NCBI GenBank assembly: GCA_964428185.1
Contig: CAYRXH010000090.1
Coordinates: 1 to 9,658 of the forward strand
Length of the DNA stretch: 9,658 nt
Origin: CAYMAZ01 sp964428185
Lineage (GTDB): Bacteria; Bacteroidota; Bacteroidia; Bacteroidales; DTU049
Direction: 5' to 3'
The notes beneath the pieces were generated by a model that saw only the letters and a list, made by a program, of their open reading frames with translations, was not told the origin of the DNA and searched no databases. This document shows, in pieces, positions 5,508 to 9,658 of the stretch. The first letter of the stretch is position 1. Every line of letters starts with the position of its first letter. The position numbers and the translations under genes are program-made.

Positions 5508-7514
5508 ATGAAAACAAAAACATTTTTTTTAATAATATTTATAATTGTCATGTCAATTATCTCATATCTGAATGCAGAAGAGCCTGTCACAAGTAAAGTC
5601 CTTACCAGCAATAATGTTGAATTCAAAAAGGGTAATTTCAAAGGTGAAGAGATTGCTTTTGAGATTGCAATGAAAGAACTTGAAACGGGAGACATGTATT
5701 TTAATATGGGACAATGGATGTATGCCAGCGCAATACCTCACTATCTGAATGCATGGGAATTCAACCCCAACAATGCCCTTTTGAATTATAAACTGGGAGT
5801 TGCACACCTGGAGACATTTGACAAACCGGATGCTGTGTTCTTTCTTGAACGTTCACTACAGCTTGATCCTGAAGCACAGGATGACATTTATTTTCTTTTA
5901 GGTAAAGCCTATCATTATGATCATCAGTTTGATGCTGCAATTTCATCATTCTTTGCTTTCCTTGATAAAGCATCAAGATATATAGTTGACAGGTATTTTG
6001 TCGAAGTTCAGAGGAGGATTAATGAGGCTAGATATGCCAAAGAACTTGTGGCATCGCCAGTCAATGTGGCTATTTATCCACTCAGCAACCAAATCAATAC
6101 AATGTATCCTGATTATTGTCCGGTCATTACACCTGACGGGAATTATATGTTATTCACTGCACGCAGATCATCCACTACAGGTGGTGACCGTGATGTCAAA
6201 GATTTCAAATACAATGAGGATATTTACCAGTCAGTACGTGTTGACGGAGAATGGCATCTTGCTGAAAACACCAATGTTATTTTCAACAACAAATCACATG
6301 ATGCTACTGTTGGTATCTCAGCTGATGGATCAAGAATGCTTATTTACAAAGGGGACAAAGGAGGAGATATCTGGGAATCAATAAGAACCAACGGAGAATG
6401 GAAAGAACCATATAAACTTAATAACACCGTTAATTCTAAATGGCAGGAAACTTCTGCTTCATACTCTCCCGATGGAACACTATTGTATTTTGTCAGTGAC
6501 AGGCCTGATGGACTAGGCGGGAAAGACATATATGTATCTGAGATGCAGTCTAACGGATTATGGGGTAAAGAAAAAAATCTTGGTTCACAGATCAACACTC
6601 CGTTTGATGAGGAAGCTGTGTTTATATCTGCTGACGGGAATACAATGTATTTCAGTTCAAAGGGACATAAAACCATGGGTGGGTATGATATATTCAAATC
6701 ACAAATGATTGATGGAGAATGGTCTGAACCTCAGAATATTGGTTTCCCCATAAACACTGCCGATGACGATATATTTTTCGTCATTGATGAAGAAGGAAAG
6801 TTTGGATACTACTCATCTGAGCGTGCTGAAGGTTACGGAAGTCAGGATATTTATACAATTGAATATATTATTGAGGAAATGAAAAAGCAGATTTTTCTCA
6901 AAGCCAGAGTTGTGGATGAGATTTTCTATGAACCTCTAGATATGGCGTATCTTGATATTATAGACGCTGAAACAGGAGAAACTTTAGTTTCGTTTGAACA
7001 TGTCGGTGAAGAGCCTCATATTTTCGAAACCGAACTTCTTGCAGGCAAACAGTATATTCTTCTGGCTTCATCTTCCGGGTATCAGAATATTTCCGAGTTC
7101 CTCTTTACAGAACAACCCCAATCATCTGTGGAAATTATTGAAAAAGAAATTCCGCTAGGATTGAACAATATATATACGCTGCTGCTCCCTACTGTTTACT
7201 TTGACTTCGACAAATATGATCTCAAGGCTGATTCTAAAAATGATATCAATAAGGTGATCACAATTCTTAATAAATATCCTAATATGCATCTTGAAATTTC
7301 AGGCCACACCGATAATATCGGAAACTGGGACTATAATATCTGGCTTTCAAAGAAAAGATCACATGTTGTTGCTGACTACATTGAATCAAGCGGAATAGAC
7401 AAAAGCAGACTGCATCTTGCGTGGTTCAGCTATGATATTCCGGCATCAGAAAATATTACTGATGAAGGAAGGCAACTGAACCGAAGAACTGAGTTCAGAC
7501 TCATCCCAAGATAA
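5508..7514 (+). CDS. PorE-like envelope protein: TPR, PD40 propeller, regulatory-like domain, OmpA C-terminal domain
   Basis: A 668-residue exported protein. Residues 1-23 are a type I signal peptide (hydrophobic LIIFIIVMSIISY, cleavage likely after NA). TPR-like helices fill about 47-180. Five PD40/WD40-like blades follow, marked by ITPDGNYMLF (207-216), ISADGSRMLIY (270-280), YSPDGTLLYF (319-328), ISADGNTMYF (373-382) and a divergent IDEEGKFGYYS (426-436). Residues 460-545 resemble a carboxypeptidase-regulatory beta sandwich. The OmpA-type peptidoglycan-binding domain runs from VYFDFDKYDL (563-572) through ISGHTDNIG (597-605) and LSKKRS (613-618) to LNRRTEFRL (657-665). This domain order is that of PorE, which anchors the type IX secretion ring to peptidoglycan in Porphyromonas gingivalis. 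Unlike PorE it has no lipobox cysteine, and such architectures have paralogues, so the T9SS role is inference. It is a single-gene unit ending in tandem TAA codons. Confidence 0.88.
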   Translation: MKTKTFFLIIFIIVMSIISYLNAEEPVTSKVLTSNNVEFKKGNFKGEEIAFEIAMKELETGDMYFNMGQWMYASAIPHYLNAWEFNPNNALLNYKLGVAHLETFDKPDAVFFLERSLQLDPEAQDDIYFLLGKAYHYDHQFDAAISSFFAFLDKASRYIVDRYFVEVQRRINEARYAKELVASPVNVAIYPLSNQINTMYPDYCPVITPDGNYMLFTARRSSTTGGDRDVKDFKYNEDIYQSVRVDGEWHLAENTNVIFNNKSHDATVGISADGSRMLIYKGDKGGDIWESIRTNGEWKEPYKLNNTVNSKWQETSASYSPDGTLLYFVSDRPDGLGGKDIYVSEMQSNGLWGKEKNLGSQINTPFDEEAVFISADGNTMYFSSKGHKTMGGYDIFKSQMIDGEWSEPQNIGFPINTADDDIFFVIDEEGKFGYYSSERAEGYGSQDIYTIEYIIEEMKKQIFLKARVVDEIFYEPLDMAYLDIIDAETGETLVSFEHVGEEPHIFETELLAGKQYILLASSSGYQNISEFLFTEQPQSSVEIIEKEIPLGLNNIYTLLLPTVYFDFDKYDLKADSKNDINKVITILNKYPNMHLEISGHTDNIGNWDYNIWLSKKRSHVVADYIESSGIDKSRLHLAWFSYDIPASENITDEGRQLNRRTEFRLIPR

Positions 7515-7540
7515 TAACAAACATGTATTTTTTCATGGTC

Positions 7541-7569
7541 GGGCAGGGATTCGTTCCTGCCCATTTTTT
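7541..7569 (+). terminator. Intrinsic terminator after the PorE-like gene, UUCG loop
   Basis: GGGCAGGGA (7541-7549) pairs with TTCCTGCCC (7554-7562), nine pairs including one G:U, closed by the stable tetraloop TTCG (7550-7553). Six T follow at 7564-7569. It lies 24 nt beyond the second stop codon. Confidence 0.9.
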
Positions 7570-7590
7570 ATTACTCTCTGATAATTTCAT

Positions 7591-7598
7591 TATTTTTG
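7591..7598 (+). promoter_or_regulatory. -7 promoter box of the LptF/LptG-family gene
   Basis: TATTTTTG matches TAnnTTTG and ends 13 nt before the ATG at 7612. The predicted leader is only about 6-9 nt, so the mRNA may be almost leaderless. This also argues against the in-frame TTG at 7606 as the start. The expected -33 position holds no TTTG. Confidence 0.5.
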
Positions 7599-7611
7599 CG
7601 TTTTTTTGAAT

Positions 7612-8694
7612 ATGATTAAAAAGATTGACATTTACATTATACACAAGTTTTTGGGCACCTTTTTTCTGTCCATCGCTTTAATCATACTTATTGTTATCGC
7701 TTTTGATATTTCCGAAAATATTGATGATTTTATTGAAAGACAAGCACCTCTTTATGATATCATTTTTATTTATTATCTCAATTTTATCCCCTATTTTATT
7801 AATCTCTTCAGTCCACTATTTACATTTATTGCAGTTGTCTATTTTACTTCCAGAATGGCATCTAATACTGAAATTGTAGCCATACTTACAAGTGGAGTGA
7901 GTTATTACAGAATGCTTAGACCTTTTATTATTTCCGCTATCGTTCTTGCACTTCTTAATTTCTGGTTATCAAACTTTCTGATACCTCCAGCAAATAAAAA
8001 CAGACTCGCTTTCGAAGAACAATATGTGAAAACCATCAAAAAAACAAGAGGAAGAAATGTTCATATTCAACTTGACCCAAATACTTTTGCATTTGTTGAA
8101 ACATTCAGTCTTGATGAAAACACCGGATACAGATTTACTTTGGAAAGTATTGATTTTAAAACGGGACTCGAATCCAAACTCCATGCTGATGTGATCAGAT
8201 GGGATAGCATCAATCAGAGCTGGCAATTACAAAACTGCATCCTGAGGCAATTTAATGATGATAATGAAACACTTACCCGATTCGCGCAAAAAGACACAGT
8301 GCTCAATATGCATCCCAATGATTTCAGAATGGACACCTATCAGATGGACCTGATGAACTATACTCAATTAAGGAACTTCATCAAGCGTGAACGAATCAAA
8401 GGAAGCGAAAGCATCGTTTTCTATGAGGTTGAACAATACCGGCGAACTGCCTTCCCATTTGCAACAATCATATTAACCCTGATCGGTGCGGCCTTATCAA
8501 GCCGGAAAGCTAAAGGAGGAACCGGACTCCATCTTGGAATCGGTCTTTCTCTCAGCTTCGGATTTATTGTCTTTATGCAGATTACAACCACTTTTGCAAC
8601 AAAAGGATCATTCCATCCCCTTGTGGCGGTTTGGATTCCCAATATTATATTTATGATTATCGGTGTTTATCTGATTTATAAAACACCGAAATAA
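7612..8694 (+). CDS. LptF/LptG-family lipopolysaccharide export permease (YjgP/YjgQ)
   Basis: A 360-residue inner-membrane protein. In the LptB2FG complex such permeases use ATP hydrolysis by LptB to extract LPS from the inner membrane and pass it to the LptC-LptA bridge. Six membrane segments are visible near 12-32, 52-79, 102-123, 280-298, 304-327 and 335-355. Between the third and fourth lies a soluble, beta-rich periplasmic domain (about 130-270), as in the family. The cytoplasmic loop SNTEIVAILTSGVSYYR (84-100) and the FPFATIILTLIGAALSS segment (281-297) are family hallmarks. Whether it acts as the F or G half cannot be told from this copy alone. I chose ATG 7612 over an in-frame TTG two codons upstream because ATG follows the promoter at a workable distance and opens the usual MIKKIDxYI start. 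It is transcribed alone, with no lptB, lptC or lptA beside it. Confidence 0.93.
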   Translation: MIKKIDIYIIHKFLGTFFLSIALIILIVIAFDISENIDDFIERQAPLYDIIFIYYLNFIPYFINLFSPLFTFIAVVYFTSRMASNTEIVAILTSGVSYYRMLRPFIISAIVLALLNFWLSNFLIPPANKNRLAFEEQYVKTIKKTRGRNVHIQLDPNTFAFVETFSLDENTGYRFTLESIDFKTGLESKLHADVIRWDSINQSWQLQNCILRQFNDDNETLTRFAQKDTVLNMHPNDFRMDTYQMDLMNYTQLRNFIKRERIKGSESIVFYEVEQYRRTAFPFATIILTLIGAALSSRKAKGGTGLHLGIGLSLSFGFIVFMQITTTFATKGSFHPLVAVWIPNIIFMIIGVYLIYKTPK

Positions 8695-8719
8695 GCCTCA
8701 TTACCCCTTCCCTTTGCTG

Positions 8720-8754
8720 AAGTTTTAAAGCCTTATTTAGCTTTGAAAAAACTT
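8720..8754 (+). repeat. Imperfect long inverted repeat between the permease and tetR
   Basis: AAGTTTTAAAGC (8720-8731) pairs with GCTTT (8740-8744) and AAAACTT (8748-8754), giving 5 + 7 pairs with a 3-nt bulge (8745-8747) and an 8-nt loop. No T-run follows on the plus strand, so it is not a standard terminator for the permease gene. It could slow read-through, or protect an mRNA end. Confidence 0.45.
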
Positions 8755-8780
8755 TATAATGTAAAATATTCTATACTTTT

Positions 8781-8811
8781 TTTGTTTATTTTTATTTATT
8801 TCGTATATTTG
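8781..8811 (+). promoter_or_regulatory. Promoter of the tetR gene (best -33/-7 match in the window)
   Basis: TTTG (8781-8784), a 19-nt spacer and TATATTTG (8804-8811) reproduce the Bacteroidota consensus exactly. Transcription would start near 8817, about 16 nt before ATG 8833. This placement shows that the longer open frame from TTG 8743 is upstream DNA, not coding. Confidence 0.75.
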
Positions 8812-8828
8812 CAAAATATTCGTAATAT
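8805..8828 (+). promoter_or_regulatory. Candidate operator: palindromes over the tetR start region
   Basis: ATATTT-GCA-AAATAT (8805-8819) is a perfect 6+3+6 inverted repeat that overlaps the -7 box. It shares bases with a second repeat, ATATT-CGT-AATAT (8816-8828). TetR-family proteins bind such dyads and commonly repress their own promoter, so autoregulation is plausible. The AT-rich context makes chance palindromes likely enough to keep confidence modest. Confidence 0.4.
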
Positions 8829-8832
8829 AAAT

Positions 8833-9423
8833 ATGAAACATCATCGCGGAAAAAAAGAAACAGAATTGCTGACCAAAGGGACAGAACTCTTTATGAAGCA
8901 TGGCATCAAGCGCGTAAGCATTGAAGAAATTTGCAGGGAATCAGGTATAAGTAAAATGACATTTTATAAATACTTTGAAAATAAAACAGCATTATTAACT
9001 GTCATTATTAAAGAAATGATTGACAATTCACTCACTGAATTCAGAGAAATTCTCTATTCAGAGCTTCAGGTTGAAAACAAGCTTGCTGGAATCCTTGAAC
9101 TGAAAGCAAAAGGAACTCAAAACTTCAGTGAAGAATTTATTAAAGATGTGTATGGTGATTCCAATCCTGAATTGAAAAACCTCATGTTGCAATTGTCACT
9201 TCAGACCTGGAAAGAAATCAGCAAAGATTTCAGAATAGCCCAAGCTAAAGGATGGTTCAGAAAAGATTTCAATCCTGATCTCATGTTAAAAATAACATTT
9301 CAGTTAATCCCGCTGATAACAGATGCTTCTTTACTTGAAGAGTATAAGAATCCTCAAAACATCATTATGGAAATAGCAAGATTTTTCACTTATGGTATTT
9401 TGCCTATTCAGGAAAAACAATGA
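8833..9423 (+). CDS. TetR/AcrR-family transcriptional regulator
   Basis: A 196-residue regulator from ATG 8833. The N-terminal DNA-binding domain spans about 8-55, with the helix-turn-helix seen in VSIEEICRESGISKMTFYKYFENK-type sequence: SIEEICRESG (29-38), then ISKMTFYKYF (39-48) as turn and recognition helix, ending in the family's F/Y-x-x-K-x-x-L pattern (F48, K51, L54). The remaining 140 residues are mostly helical, as expected for the ligand-binding and dimer domain, and give no hint of the ligand. The frame is open back to a TTG at 8743, but the 30 extra residues would be a hydrophobic stretch encoded by promoter DNA, which I reject. The stop overlaps the start of the next gene (ATGA), so the two are very likely co-transcribed and translationally coupled. 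A palindrome over its promoter suggests self-control. Confidence 0.92.
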   Translation: MKHHRGKKETELLTKGTELFMKHGIKRVSIEEICRESGISKMTFYKYFENKTALLTVIIKEMIDNSLTEFREILYSELQVENKLAGILELKAKGTQNFSEEFIKDVYGDSNPELKNLMLQLSLQTWKEISKDFRIAQAKGWFRKDFNPDLMLKITFQLIPLITDASLLEEYKNPQNIIMEIARFFTYGILPIQEKQ

Positions 9424-9658
9424 AAAAAATAATTATCACCATATCATTTTTTATTAGCATTTACTGCCTTCGGGCGCAGGATACAATAGTTCAGCCCAAA
9501 GACTCATTGTTATTTACAGGTCAGGTGTCTTTATTTTTTCATAATAATTTTAATACTCCTGAAAATTTGCTGACAGGTATCCGGTATATCCCTGAAATAA
9601 ATTACTATTTGAATTTAAAAAACCGAAAAAGATTTTCGGGTGAGTCATCATTCAACCT
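9420..9658 (+). CDS. Exported protein, N-terminal part only, possibly an outer-membrane protein
   Basis: The frame starts at ATG 9420 and runs off the right edge without a stop, giving 79 complete codons. The N terminus MKKIIITISFFISIYCLRAQ is a type I signal peptide: two Lys, a hydrophobic core, and likely cleavage after AQ at 19-20. Cys16 is preceded by Tyr, so it is not a lipobox. The mature part has alternating aromatic and polar residues (FTGQVSLFF, IPEINYYLNL) compatible with beta strands of an outer-membrane barrel, but too little is present to name a family. It shares ATGA with the tetR stop, a 4-nt overlap, so its dose is probably controlled with the regulator. What follows beyond the edge would decide whether this is an efflux or other envelope cassette. 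Confidence 0.75.
   Translation, partial: MKKIIITISFFISIYCLRAQDTIVQPKDSLLFTGQVSLFFHNNFNTPENLLTGIRYIPEINYYLNLKNRKRFSGESSFN

Noticed and set aside
5986..6384. Plus-strand open frame of 132 codons inside the PorE-like gene
   Set aside because: It overlaps the PD40 region in another frame, lacks any domain, and the main frame has clear blade motifs across the same bases.
8743..8832. N-terminal extension of the TetR protein from a TTG codon
   Set aside because: The stretch contains the -33 and -7 promoter elements and would add an unusual hydrophobic segment before a regulator that normally starts close to its helix-turn-helix.

Overview
The window looks like a piece of a Bacteroidota chromosome, probably class Bacteroidia. 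It is AT-rich. Nearly every transcription unit is preceded by the Bacteroidota sigma-factor -7 box TAnnTTTG rather than a TATAAT box, and Shine-Dalgarno sequences are weak or absent. The gene content fits: a FeoA-FeoB fusion, a lipoprotein with a possible surface-export signal, and an OmpA-family protein with the TPR / PD40 propeller / carboxypeptidase-regulatory / OmpA order known from PorE of the type IX secretion system. I see no mobile element, CRISPR array, rRNA or phage gene. It reads as a core-genome segment of mostly single-gene transcription units.

Layout, left to right. An open frame entering from the left edge ends at 96. The ferrous-iron transporter FeoAB fusion follows (138-2690, +), then a small lipoprotein (2829-3290, +) closed by a strong terminator. 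A family 2 glycosyltransferase of the lipopolysaccharide-core type (3375-4118, +) converges on the rRNA/tRNA methyltransferase gene rlmN (4135-5151, -). One bidirectional terminator serves both and contains the glycosyltransferase stop codon in its loop. Upstream of rlmN on the same strand is tRNA-Ala(GGC) with its own promoter and terminator. Divergent from it is the PorE-like envelope protein (5508-7514, +), closed by a UUCG-loop terminator. Next come an LptF/LptG-family permease (7612-8694, +), a TetR-type regulator (8833-9423, +) and, overlapping it by 4 nt, the start of an exported, possibly outer-membrane protein that runs off the right edge (9420->9658, +).

The shared theme is the cell envelope: inner-membrane iron uptake, a lipoprotein, a sugar transferase, a peptidoglycan-binding scaffold-like protein, an LPS-export permease and a regulator coupled to an exported protein. 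They do not form one operon. The only clear translational coupling is tetR with the exported protein. I did not find a convincing undescribed system. The points most worth following are the TetR/exported-protein unit, the compact convergent terminator, the non-lipoprotein PorE-like protein, and the very short predicted leaders of several mRNAs.
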